DNA of 64,000 bases from an uncultured Lachnospiraceae bacterium (GTDB taxonomy: Bacteria; Bacillota; Clostridia; Lachnospirales; Lachnospiraceae). Below the pieces are notes generated by a model, which saw only the letters and a list, made by a program, of their open reading frames with translations, made no database searches and was not told the origin of the DNA. The stretch is from the NCBI GenBank assembly GCA_910578885.1, contig CAJTSH010000011.1:35423-99422 (forward strand), given 5' to 3'. Below, one piece after another: positions 56,714 to 64,000 of this stretch (position 1 is its first letter; each line of letters opens with the position of its first letter). A program made the translations under genes and the position numbers.

Positions 56714-59632
56714 TTGAAAGCTGTGAATTTGGATGCATATGAATTAATGGAAGAGAAGGACCTGAAAGATATCAACTCACAGGGATACTTGTACCGTCAT
56801 AAAAAAAGCGGGGCAAGAATTAGTGTCGTATCAAATGATGATGAAAATAAAGTGTTTTATATTGCTTTCCGTACGCCGCCAACGGACAGTACGGGTGTGC
56901 CGCATATCATTGAGCATACGGTGCTCTGCGGTTCGGAGAAGTTTCCGGTAAAGGATCCCTTTGTGGAATTGGCAAAAGGATCATTGAACACTTTTTTAAA
57001 TGCAATTACGTATCCTGATAAGACCATTTATCCGGTGGCAAGCTGTAATGATAAGGATTTCCAGAATCTGATGCATGTCTATTTGGATGCCGTGCTCCAT
57101 CCGAATATTTATAAGCATGAAGAAATTTTTAAACAGGAAGGCTGGCACTATGAGCTGGAGGATAAGAATGCGCCAGTGACGATCAATGGCGTGGTTTATA
57201 ATGAGATGAAAGGAGCCTTTTCTTCACCGGAGGGAGTTTTAGACCGGATGGTTTTAAATTCTTTGTTTCCGGATACGGCATATCATCATGAGTCCGGCGG
57301 AGACCCGGAGGTGATTCCGGATTTGACCTATGAGAATTATCTAAATTTTCATAGAAGATACTACCACCCCTCCAATTCTTATATCTACCTCTATGGAAAT
57401 ATGGATATTGAAGAAAAGCTGCGTTTTCTGGATGAAGAATATTTAAAGAACTATGAAGCAATCGAGCCGGATTCTGCGATAGAGATACAGAAAGCCTTTG
57501 ATGCACCGGTAGAGGTGACGAAGAGCTATTCCATATCCAGCTCAGAGAGCGAGAAGGACAATACCTATATTTCTTACAATGCTGTGATTGGAAGCGTATT
57601 GGATAAGAAATTATGTATGTCTTTTGATGTGTTGGACTATGCGCTTTTGAATGCGCAGGGAGCGCCGCTGAAAAAGGCTCTTTTGGATGCGGGAATCGGA
57701 AAGGATATTATGGGCTCTTATGACGATAGTTTGCTGCAGCCATTATTTTCCATAGTGGCAAAAAACGCAAACTATGAGGATAAGGAGAGATTCCTTACGG
57801 TCATTCGTGAGACATTGGAACAACAGGTGGAAAACGGGCTGGATAAAAAGGCATTGCTTGCCGGAATCAACAGTGCTGAGTTCCGTTTCAGAGAAGCGGA
57901 TTTTGGTTCTTATCCGAAAGGGCTGATTTATGGACTGGATTGTATGGAGACCTGGCTGTATGATGATTCCAAGCCTTTTGCACAGCTTGAGGCATTAGAG
58001 ACTTTTGCATGGTTAAAAGAACAGGTAGATACCGGATATTTTGAGGAACTGATACAAAAGCATCTGTTAGAGAACACGCATGTTTCCGTTGTCAGCATCC
58101 TTCCTGAAAAGGGACTGAATGCAAAGAACGAGGAGCTTCTGGCAAAGAAACTTGCAGATTATAAGGCTTCTTTAAGTGAAGAAGAGATAGAGCAGTTGAT
58201 AAGGGATACAGAGCATTTAAAAGAGTATCAGGATGAGCCGTCGCCAAAAGAGGATTTGGAGAAGATTCCTCTGCTGACAAGAGAAGATTTAAAGAAGGAA
58301 GCTGCCGAATTTGTCAATGTGGAGGAGTACATTGGGGAAACCCTTCTTTTGAAGCATCCGATGTACACCGGCGGGATTAGTTATTTAAGCCTGATGTTCG
58401 ATTTATCCTGCATTCCAGAGGAGGATGTGCCGTATCTGGGGCTGCTTAAGGCGATTTTGGGATATGTGGATACGGAAAGTTATACCTATGGAGATTTGGC
58501 AAACGAGATAAATCTTGTTACAGGAGGTATCTCTTCTTCCATTACGGTATACCAGAGCTTGAAAACTGCCGGAGAGTTTCAGGCGAAATTTGAAATGCGG
58601 GCGAAGTTCCTGCCGGAAAAGACAAAAGAAGCATTTGCACTGGTTCGGGAAATATTGACAACATCCTCTCTTGAGGATGAGAAACGTCTTTATGAAATTG
58701 TGGCGCAGGTGAAGTCGAGACTGCAGATGTCCTTAAGCTCGGCAGGACATTCTTCTTCTGCAATCCGGGCAATGTCCTATTTTTCAAAGTCTGCAAAATA
58801 CAATGACATGACAGGCGGTATTGAATTGTATCGTCTGGTGGCAGAGATTGAGGAAAATTTTGAGGAAAAGAAGTCTGGTTTTGCTGCGAAGATGAGAGAG
58901 CTGCAGGCAAAAATTTTCCGCAGTGAGAACCTGATGGTGAGCATTACCGCTGAAGAGGAAGAAATCAAACTAATACGGCAGGAATTGCCGCAGTTCAAGG
59001 ATTGTCTGCATACTGCTCCGGTAGAAGAGACGAACTGTGTGATTCACTGTGAGAAGAAGAATGAAGGCTTTAAGGAAGCGTCACAGGTACAGTATGTTTC
59101 AAGAGCCGGAAATTTTGTAAGCAAGGGTTATGCATATACGGGTGCGCTCAGAATTATGAGGGTGATTTTAAGCTATGACTATCTCTGGCTGAATATCCGG
59201 GTAAAGGGCGGAGCCTACGGCTGTATGAGCGGATTTACCAGAGGCGGAGACTGTTATTTTTCTTCCTACCGTGACCCGAATCTGGGAAAAACAAATGAGG
59301 TGTTTGAGAAGACGCCGGAGTATTTAAAAGATTTTGACGTGGACGAAAGGGATATGACGAAGTATATTATCGGTACAATTAGTGAACTGGATACGCCGCT
59401 GACGCCTTATGCAAAGGGGCTGCGCTCCGTTTCGGCTTATTTATCCGGACTTACCATAGACATGGTTCAGAAGGAGCGGGAAGAGATTATTAACGCCGCA
59501 CCGGAAAATATCCGCGGGCTTGCGGGAATCGTAGAAGCGGTGCTTGCCGGGAACTGTCTCTGCGTGATTGGCTCTGAGGAAGCGTTAGAGGCTGAGAAGG
59601 ATTTGTTTGAGAATTTAGAGGATCTGTATTAA
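56714..59632 (+). CDS. M16C family zinc metallopeptidase (presequence protease-like)
   Basis: Large insulinase-family peptidase of 972 residues. The inverted zinc motif HIIEH is at 64-68, with the third ligand in VVYNEMKGAFSSPE near residue 164. Two further M16 halves and an M16C-associated domain fill the rest (SRAGNFVSKGYAYTGALRIM, RVKGGAYGCMSGFTRGG). There is no signal peptide, so it should act in the cytoplasm on peptides. The start is a TTG at 56714 with GGAGGA about eight bases before it. It lies 23 bases before era. Confidence 0.94.
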   Translation: MKAVNLDAYELMEEKDLKDINSQGYLYRHKKSGARISVVSNDDENKVFYIAFRTPPTDSTGVPHIIEHTVLCGSEKFPVKDPFVELAKGSLNTFLNAITYPDKTIYPVASCNDKDFQNLMHVYLDAVLHPNIYKHEEIFKQEGWHYELEDKNAPVTINGVVYNEMKGAFSSPEGVLDRMVLNSLFPDTAYHHESGGDPEVIPDLTYENYLNFHRRYYHPSNSYIYLYGNMDIEEKLRFLDEEYLKNYEAIEPDSAIEIQKAFDAPVEVTKSYSISSSESEKDNTYISYNAVIGSVLDKKLCMSFDVLDYALLNAQGAPLKKALLDAGIGKDIMGSYDDSLLQPLFSIVAKNANYEDKERFLTVIRETLEQQVENGLDKKALLAGINSAEFRFREADFGSYPKGLIYGLDCMETWLYDDSKPFAQLEALETFAWLKEQVDTGYFEELIQKHLLENTHVSVVSILPEKGLNAKNEELLAKKLADYKASLSEEEIEQLIRDTEHLKEYQDEPSPKEDLEKIPLLTREDLKKEAAEFVNVEEYIGETLLLKHPMYTGGISYLSLMFDLSCIPEEDVPYLGLLKAILGYVDTESYTYGDLANEINLVTGGISSSITVYQSLKTAGEFQAKFEMRAKFLPEKTKEAFALVREILTTSSLEDEKRLYEIVAQVKSRLQMSLSSAGHSSSAIRAMSYFSKSAKYNDMTGGIELYRLVAEIEENFEEKKSGFAAKMRELQAKIFRSENLMVSITAEEEEIKLIRQELPQFKDCLHTAPVEETNCVIHCEKKNEGFKEASQVQYVSRAGNFVSKGYAYTGALRIMRVILSYDYLWLNIRVKGGAYGCMSGFTRGGDCYFSSYRDPNLGKTNEVFEKTPEYLKDFDVDERDMTKYIIGTISELDTPLTPYAKGLRSVSAYLSGLTIDMVQKEREEIINAAPENIRGLAGIVEAVLAGNCLCVIGSEEALEAEKDLFENLEDLY

Positions 59633-59655
59633 AGTACGAGAGAGGAATCATAGGC

Positions 59656-60567
59656 ATGACAGAACATTTCAAATCGGGATTTGTAACAATTATCGGAAGA
59701 CCGAATGTAGGGAAATCTACACTGATGAATCATTTGATTGGGCAAAAGATTGCAATAACATCGAATAAACCCCAGACCACCAGAAACAGGATCCAGACTG
59801 TACTTACGGATGAGGAGAAAGGACAGATTATTTTTCTGGATACGCCGGGAATCCATAAGGCGAAGAATAAGCTGGGAGAGTTTATGGTAAACACTGCCGA
59901 GCATACATTAAATGAGGTGGACGTGATTCTCTGGCTGGTGGAGCCGACGGACTATATCGGCGCCGGAGAGCAGCATATCATTGAGAAGCTCAAAAATGTT
60001 TCTACACCGGTGATTTTAGTCATCAACAAGCTGGATACTCTTTCGGATAAGAATGAGATGTTAAGATATATTGATGTCTACCGGAAGGTTTATGATTTTG
60101 CAGAAATCATCCCGGCATCAGCGCTTCGGGGGCAGAATACAGAAGTAATTGTGGATATGATATTTAAATATCTGCGCTATGGACCGATGTTTTATGATGA
60201 AGATACGATTACGGACCAGCCGGAGCGTCAGATCGTAGCGGAAATGATAAGAGAGAAGGCGCTCCATGCCTTGAACGAAGAAATACCGCATGGCATAGCG
60301 GTGACCATCGAACAGATGAAGCAGCGCAAGGGAAAGAAGATTGTAGATATTGATGCTACAATTATCTGTGAGAGGGATTCCCATAAGGGCATCATTATCG
60401 GTAAAAACGGTGCAATGCTCAAAAAAATAGGCAGCAATGCCAGATTTGAAATAGAACGTCTCTTAGAGCAGCAGGTAAACTTAAAGCTCTGGGTGAAGGT
60501 GAAGAAGGACTGGCGTGACAGTGACTATCTGATTAAAAATTTCGGTTATCGGGAAGAGGAAATTTAG
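59656..60567 (+). CDS. era: GTPase Era
   Basis: GTPase that assists 16S rRNA maturation and 30S assembly. G1 GRPNVGKST is at 14-22, then a DTPGIHKAKNKLGEFM G3 with NKLDTLSDK as G4. The C-terminal KH domain has IICERDSHKGIIIGKNGAMLKKIG. Length 303 is standard. recO follows in the classical era-recO order, with a palindrome and a small ORF in between. Confidence 0.98.
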   Translation: MTEHFKSGFVTIIGRPNVGKSTLMNHLIGQKIAITSNKPQTTRNRIQTVLTDEEKGQIIFLDTPGIHKAKNKLGEFMVNTAEHTLNEVDVILWLVEPTDYIGAGEQHIIEKLKNVSTPVILVINKLDTLSDKNEMLRYIDVYRKVYDFAEIIPASALRGQNTEVIVDMIFKYLRYGPMFYDEDTITDQPERQIVAEMIREKALHALNEEIPHGIAVTIEQMKQRKGKKIVDIDATIICERDSHKGIIIGKNGAMLKKIGSNARFEIERLLEQQVNLKLWVKVKKDWRDSDYLIKNFGYREEEI

Positions 60568-60625
60568 CAAGTTGTTCCAGTATAGCATTTAGTCAAAAGG
60601 AAATCCTATCTATGGAGACTTACTT

Positions 60626-60655
60626 GTAACAGTTTATATGTGACTGAACTGTTAC
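60626..60655. repeat. Dispersed palindrome GTAACAGTTTA (copy 4)
   Basis: GTAACAGTTTA and TGAACTGTTAC are 11-bp arms with one G-T pair and an 8-base loop, 59 bases after the era stop. Confidence 0.8.
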
Positions 60656-60687
60656 ATTTACTTCTACTGTAACGGGAGGATTGACGG

Positions 60688-60909
60688 ATGAAGACGGATT
60701 GCTGGGGAACCTTTATGATGACAGGATTAGTAAGTGATTATCTGGACTATAAGCTTCAAGGAAAAGACACAGGAGAACGGACGGAGGACAACGGTGGATT
60801 TTCTTTTCATGAAGCGGTCCAAGGAAGGAGAGGTGAGCGGGAAGATGGGGCAGAGCGTTGTTCTTACCGGTATGGTGCTGCAGACGATGCCGATTGGAGA
60901 ATACGATAA
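60688..60909 (+). CDS. Small YqzL-like protein overlapping recO
   Basis: A 73-residue open frame with a very good ribosome binding site (GGGAGG, 8 bases before the ATG). The start MKTDCWGTFMMTGLVSDYLDYK resembles the short YqzL-type proteins encoded just before recO in many Firmicutes. The rest is polar and low in complexity. The last 65 bases overlap recO in another frame, so the true C terminus may matter little. Function unknown. Confidence 0.6.
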   Translation: MKTDCWGTFMMTGLVSDYLDYKLQGKDTGERTEDNGGFSFHEAVQGRRGEREDGAERCSYRYGAADDADWRIR

Positions 60910-61579
60910 AAGAATCACGCTGCTGACGAAGGAACGCGGAAAGGTCACTGCCTTTGCCAAAGGCGCAAGGCGCCCGAACAGTCCACTGCTCGCTGCCTGT
61001 GCGCCTTTTGCTTTCGGTGAATTTGAAATGTATGAGGGACGTACTTCTTACAATGTGAGAAAGGCGGACATCAGCAATTATTTCAGGGAATTGACGATGG
61101 AGCTGGAATGTACATATTACGGTTTTTATTTTCTGGAAATGGCGGATTATTTTTCACAGGAAAATAATGATGAGCAGGAAATTTTAAAACTGCTGTATCA
61201 GACGTTGAAGGCGCTGGAGAATACGTCTTTGCCGAATCGTCTGATACGCTGCATTTATGAATTGAAGATGTTAGTGATAAACGGAATTTATCCGAACGTC
61301 TTTTCCTGCCAGCTTTGCGGCAAAAGAGAAAATCTCGTGGATTTTTCAATAGAGAGGGCTGGAATGCTCTGTATGGAATGTGCAGGGCGGGAGCGGGGAA
61401 CCCGGCTTGAAGATTCTGTGCTCTATGCCATGCAGTTCATTATTTCATCGGAGCTGCGAAATCTCTATACATTTACGGTTTCAGAGGCAGTCTTAAAACA
61501 GTTAGAACAGATACTTTTTGGATATTTGCAGAAACATGTAGAGCATATTTTTAAATCAGAGCAATTCCTATACTTATAA
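60845..61579 (+). CDS. recO: DNA repair protein RecO
   Basis: Loads RecA on SSB-coated single-stranded DNA in the RecFOR pathway. The N-terminal OB fold reads VVLTGMVLQTMPIGEYDKRITLLTKERGKVTAFAKGARR. A zinc site CQLCGKRENLVDF with CMECAG lies in the C-terminal half. The start is the ATG at 60845 (MGQSVVLTG, 244 residues); the frame opening at 60734 adds an unlikely basic extension. The ribosome binding site, GGAGAGG, is slightly distant. Confidence 0.93.
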   Translation: MGQSVVLTGMVLQTMPIGEYDKRITLLTKERGKVTAFAKGARRPNSPLLAACAPFAFGEFEMYEGRTSYNVRKADISNYFRELTMELECTYYGFYFLEMADYFSQENNDEQEILKLLYQTLKALENTSLPNRLIRCIYELKMLVINGIYPNVFSCQLCGKRENLVDFSIERAGMLCMECAGRERGTRLEDSVLYAMQFIISSELRNLYTFTVSEAVLKQLEQILFGYLQKHVEHIFKSEQFLYL

Positions 61580-61584
61580 AAAGG

Positions 61585-61613
61585 TTGAAAAGAGCCGAAA
61601 GAAATAGTATAAT
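61585..61613 (+). promoter_or_regulatory. Promoter of the lipoprotein gene
   Basis: TTGAAA (61585-61590), 17 bases, perfect TATAAT (61608-61613), five bases after the recO stop. Confidence 0.8.
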
Positions 61614-61656
61614 ATCTAGCATTGACAGATATAGAAAGGAAGCAGGAGGCATTCTT

Positions 61657-62304
61657 ATGAAGAAAATATGCAGCATATGTCTTGTGGTACTGGTACTTGG
61701 TATGATAAGCGGCTGTGCAACCAAATATCCAGAAGTGGATACCGTGTACATACAGAAAAACGGAACAGTACAAGAAGCAACAGTTGAAAGTTTCGATAAG
61801 TCGTATTACAAGGAAGAGGAATTAGAGGATTTTATCAATGCCCATATTGAGGAATATGAAGGCACATATGAAAAGGGCAGTGTCGTGCTGAAGGACTTTC
61901 TGGTAGAAGAAGGTACGGCGAAGATGATGATGAAGTATGACGGCTATCAGAACTATATTGATTTTAATGGAAGAGAGTTATTTGCGGGAACCGTGGTACA
62001 GGCAATTGCGGCCGGTTACAATTTCAGCGGAGACTTTTTAGCTGTGGAAGACGGTCAGACTGTCGGCAATGCGGTATCAGATACCGAAGGAGCAGCGGAC
62101 AGCGCAGCAGTAACGGGGGCGGTCGACGGAAGCACTGTTACATCAGATGAAGACTGCAAGGTAGTCATTATCAATGAGGATACAGATGTGGTTGTAAAGG
62201 GAACAATCCGGTATGTGTCTGCCGGCAGTGTTACTGTGAAGGATAAGAGCACTGCGTCAGTAAAGACGGTAAATGGCGGTGTAAGTTATATCATATATAA
62301 ATAG
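61657..62304 (+). CDS. Secreted lipoprotein of unknown function
   Basis: A 215-residue protein with a lipoprotein signal: a basic MKKICS start, hydrophobic VVLVLGM and the lipobox ISGC. The mature part is acidic. It has a region FDKSYYKEEELEDFINAHIEEYE followed by a short beta-rich part and an Ala/Thr/Ser-rich linker, ending VNGGVSYIIYK. I recognise no enzymatic domain. The start at 61657 is supported by AGGAGG; the frame from 61585 coincides with the promoter. glyS begins 14 bases later. Confidence 0.82.
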   Translation: MKKICSICLVVLVLGMISGCATKYPEVDTVYIQKNGTVQEATVESFDKSYYKEEELEDFINAHIEEYEGTYEKGSVVLKDFLVEEGTAKMMMKYDGYQNYIDFNGRELFAGTVVQAIAAGYNFSGDFLAVEDGQTVGNAVSDTEGAADSAAVTGAVDGSTVTSDEDCKVVIINEDTDVVVKGTIRYVSAGSVTVKDKSTASVKTVNGGVSYIIYK

Positions 62305-62318
62305 AATGTGAGGAAGAT

Positions 62319-63719
62319 ATGATGGAAAAGACAATGGAGAAAATCGTTGCTCTGGCGAAGGCGAGAGGATTTGTATATCCGGGTTCTGAAATTTACGGAG
62401 GATTAGCGAATACATGGGATTATGGTAATCTGGGCGTAGAATTAAAGAATAACGTGAAGAAAGCGTGGTGGCAGAAGTTTGTCCAGGAGAATCCATATAA
62501 TGTAGGCGTTGATTGTGCGATTTTGATGAATCCGCAGACTTGGGTGGCATCCGGTCATCTGGGAGGATTTTCAGATCCGTTGATGGATTGCAAGGAATGT
62601 CACGAGCGTTTCCGTGCGGATAAGATTATTGAAGATTTTGCAGAGGAAAATGCGATTGAATTGCAGAATTCTGTAGACGGATGGTCTCAGGAAGAAATGG
62701 TGTCCTTTATTGAGGAGCATCAGATTCCTTGTCCGACCTGCGGAAAACACAATTTTACCGATATCCGTCAGTTCAATCTGATGTTCAAAACATTTCAGGG
62801 AGTAACCGAGGATGCGAAAAATACCGTTTATTTAAGACCTGAGACGGCGCAGGGTATTTTTGTGAACTTTAAAAATGTACAGAGAACTTCCAGAAAGAAG
62901 ATTCCTTTTGGTATAGCACAGATTGGTAAATCTTTCCGTAATGAGATTACACCGGGTAACTTTACCTTCCGTACCAGAGAATTTGAGCAGATGGAGCTGG
63001 AATTCTTCTGTGAGCCGGGAACCGATTTAGAGTGGTTCCAATATTGGAGAGGATTCTGCCGCGACTGGTTATTAAGCCTTGGCATGAAGGAGGAAGAGCT
63101 TCGTTTAAGAGATCATGATCCGGCAGAGCTTGCATTCTACAGCAAGGCGACCACAGACTTTGAGTTCCTCTTCCCGTTCGGATGGGGCGAGCTTTGGGGA
63201 ATTGCTGACAGAACCGATTATGATTTGACGCAGCACCAGAATACGTCTGGTCAGGATATGTCTTACTTCGATGATACGAAGAATGAAAAATATATCCCAT
63301 ATGTTATTGAACCATCTCTTGGCGCTGACCGCGTTGTTCTTGCATTTTTATGTGCAGCATACGACGAGGAGAATATCGGAACCGAGGAGAAGCCGGATAT
63401 GAGAACCGTCCTTCATTTCCATCCGGCGCTTGCACCGGTTAAGATTGGCGTACTTCCGCTGTCTAAAAAGTTAAATGAAGGTGCCGAAAAGGTATTTACG
63501 CAGCTTTCTAAGAAATATAACTGTGAGTTTGATGACAGAGGCAACATTGGAAAACGATATCGCCGTCAGGACGAGATTGGTACGCCATTCTGTGTGACCT
63601 ACGATTTCGATTCCGAAGAAGACGGCGCGGTAACCGTCCGTGACCGTGACACAATGGAGCAGGAACGTATCAAAATAGACGAGCTAGAAGCATATTTCGA
63701 GGAGAAATTTGAATTCTAA
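62319..63719 (+). CDS. glyS: Glycine-tRNA ligase (homodimeric type)
   Basis: Class II aminoacyl-tRNA synthetase that charges tRNA-Gly. It is the alpha2 form, not the alpha2beta2 GlyQ/GlyS form. Class II motif regions are visible: RGFVYPGSEIYGG, FRNEITPGNFTFRTREFEQMELEFF and the C-terminal ADRVVLAFL. The anticodon-binding domain begins near APVKIGVLPLSKKLNE. It has 466 residues. The start may be the ATG at 62319 or the next one at 62322; a TGAGGA precedes both. Confidence 0.97.
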   Translation: MMEKTMEKIVALAKARGFVYPGSEIYGGLANTWDYGNLGVELKNNVKKAWWQKFVQENPYNVGVDCAILMNPQTWVASGHLGGFSDPLMDCKECHERFRADKIIEDFAEENAIELQNSVDGWSQEEMVSFIEEHQIPCPTCGKHNFTDIRQFNLMFKTFQGVTEDAKNTVYLRPETAQGIFVNFKNVQRTSRKKIPFGIAQIGKSFRNEITPGNFTFRTREFEQMELEFFCEPGTDLEWFQYWRGFCRDWLLSLGMKEEELRLRDHDPAELAFYSKATTDFEFLFPFGWGELWGIADRTDYDLTQHQNTSGQDMSYFDDTKNEKYIPYVIEPSLGADRVVLAFLCAAYDEENIGTEEKPDMRTVLHFHPALAPVKIGVLPLSKKLNEGAEKVFTQLSKKYNCEFDDRGNIGKRYRRQDEIGTPFCVTYDFDSEEDGAVTVRDRDTMEQERIKIDELEAYFEEKFEF

Positions 63720-63739
63720 TGAGCCATGTAATCAGAAAG

Positions 63740-63790
63740 AATCAGTCCACTGTTGGAAATTTATTTCCGAACAGTGGACTGATTCTTTTT
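63740..63790 (+). terminator. Terminator of glyS
   Basis: AATCAGTCCACTGTT and AACAGTGGACTGATT are perfect 15-bp arms with further GGAAAT/ATTTCC pairing in the loop, then CTTTTT. Confidence 0.95.
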
Positions 63791-63797
63791 GATTATA

Positions 63798-64000
63798 CGG
63801 CGAAGCCGTACAGCGAGATGAAGCGGAGTGGAATCGAGCGGACATGGCGGAGTAGTGGGAATGCAATCATCCGGCGAAGCCGTACAGCGAGATGAAGCGG
63901 AGTGGAATCGAGCGGACATGGCGGAGTAGTGGGAATGCAATCATCCGGCGAAGCCGTACAGCGAGATGAAGCGGAGCGGAATCGAGCGGACATGGCGGAG
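63798..64000. repeat. 74-bp tandem repeat array, open at the window end
   Basis: Units begin at 63798, 63872 and 63946; the third is cut by the window end. Copies are nearly identical. The unit begins CGGCGAAGCC and includes GGAATCGAGCGGACATGG. It is GC-richer than the flanking genes, and the period is not a multiple of three, so it is unlikely to code. It follows the glyS terminator directly. Confidence 0.92.

Noticed and set aside
63793..63993. Minus-strand open frame through the 74-bp array
   Set aside because: Arg/Ser/Cys-rich repeat translation without a ribosome binding site; the period is not a multiple of three.

Overview
The window looks like a chromosomal segment of a spore-forming, low-to-moderate GC Firmicute of the class Clostridia, most likely a Lachnospiraceae member. 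Evidence: gpr and spoIIP sporulation genes, an HrcA/CIRCE-controlled hrcA-grpE-dnaK-dnaJ cluster, the ireB-ruvX-yrzB-yrrL-trmR-trhP gene order known from Bacillus, a homodimer-type glycyl-tRNA synthetase, strong AGGAGG ribosome binding sites and many TTG/GTG starts. No rRNA, tRNA or CRISPR array was seen.

Layout. 0-8.6 kb: rpsT (minus), then gpr-spoIIP, an MBOAT/SGNH O-acetylation pair, lepA, hemW and a small HTH gene. 8.6-14.6 kb: heat-shock cluster behind a sigma-A promoter and CIRCE operator, ending with dnaJ and a coiled-coil J-domain protein. 14.6-17.1 kb: a Fic protein and, convergent to it, a divergent [FeFe]-hydrogenase-like protein. 17.1-30.4 kb: RNA and tRNA modification and RNA-decay genes (prmA, rsmE, cysteine desulfurase-thiI, mtaB, ireB, ruvX, rnj, ylbF, trmR, trhP). 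This run is interrupted by a 52-bp tandem repeat and by an HPr-like gene lacking the usual histidine.

30.4-35.4 kb: an accessory island, all on the minus strand. It holds an IbrA/IbrB-like pair, a G-tract-rich spacer, a tyrosine recombinase and an Rpn-like nuclease gene. The Rpn-like gene has a 42-bp repeat tail and a strong internal ribosome binding site, suggesting a gene within a gene, and a MITE-like palindrome lies at its 5' end. 35.4-43.6 kb: aroC, then a YesM/YesN-type two-component system overlapping an orphan solute-binding protein, then a chemoreceptor.

43.6-64 kb: tgt, yajC, a MATE transporter, the leuB-ilvD-ilvB branched-chain amino acid operon, serC-serA with a DUF1015 gene, an MscS channel, a cold-shock protein, an M16C peptidase, era, a small YqzL-like ORF overlapping recO, a lipoprotein and glyS. 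The window ends inside a 74-bp tandem array. A family of short palindromes built on GTAACAGTTCAG recurs in at least four intergenic gaps.

Most of the window is housekeeping: translation, protein folding, tRNA modification and amino acid synthesis. The least explained parts are the 30-35 kb island, the dispersed palindromes and tandem repeats, and the hydrogenase-like protein. All functional calls come from reading motifs and gene order; no database search was run.
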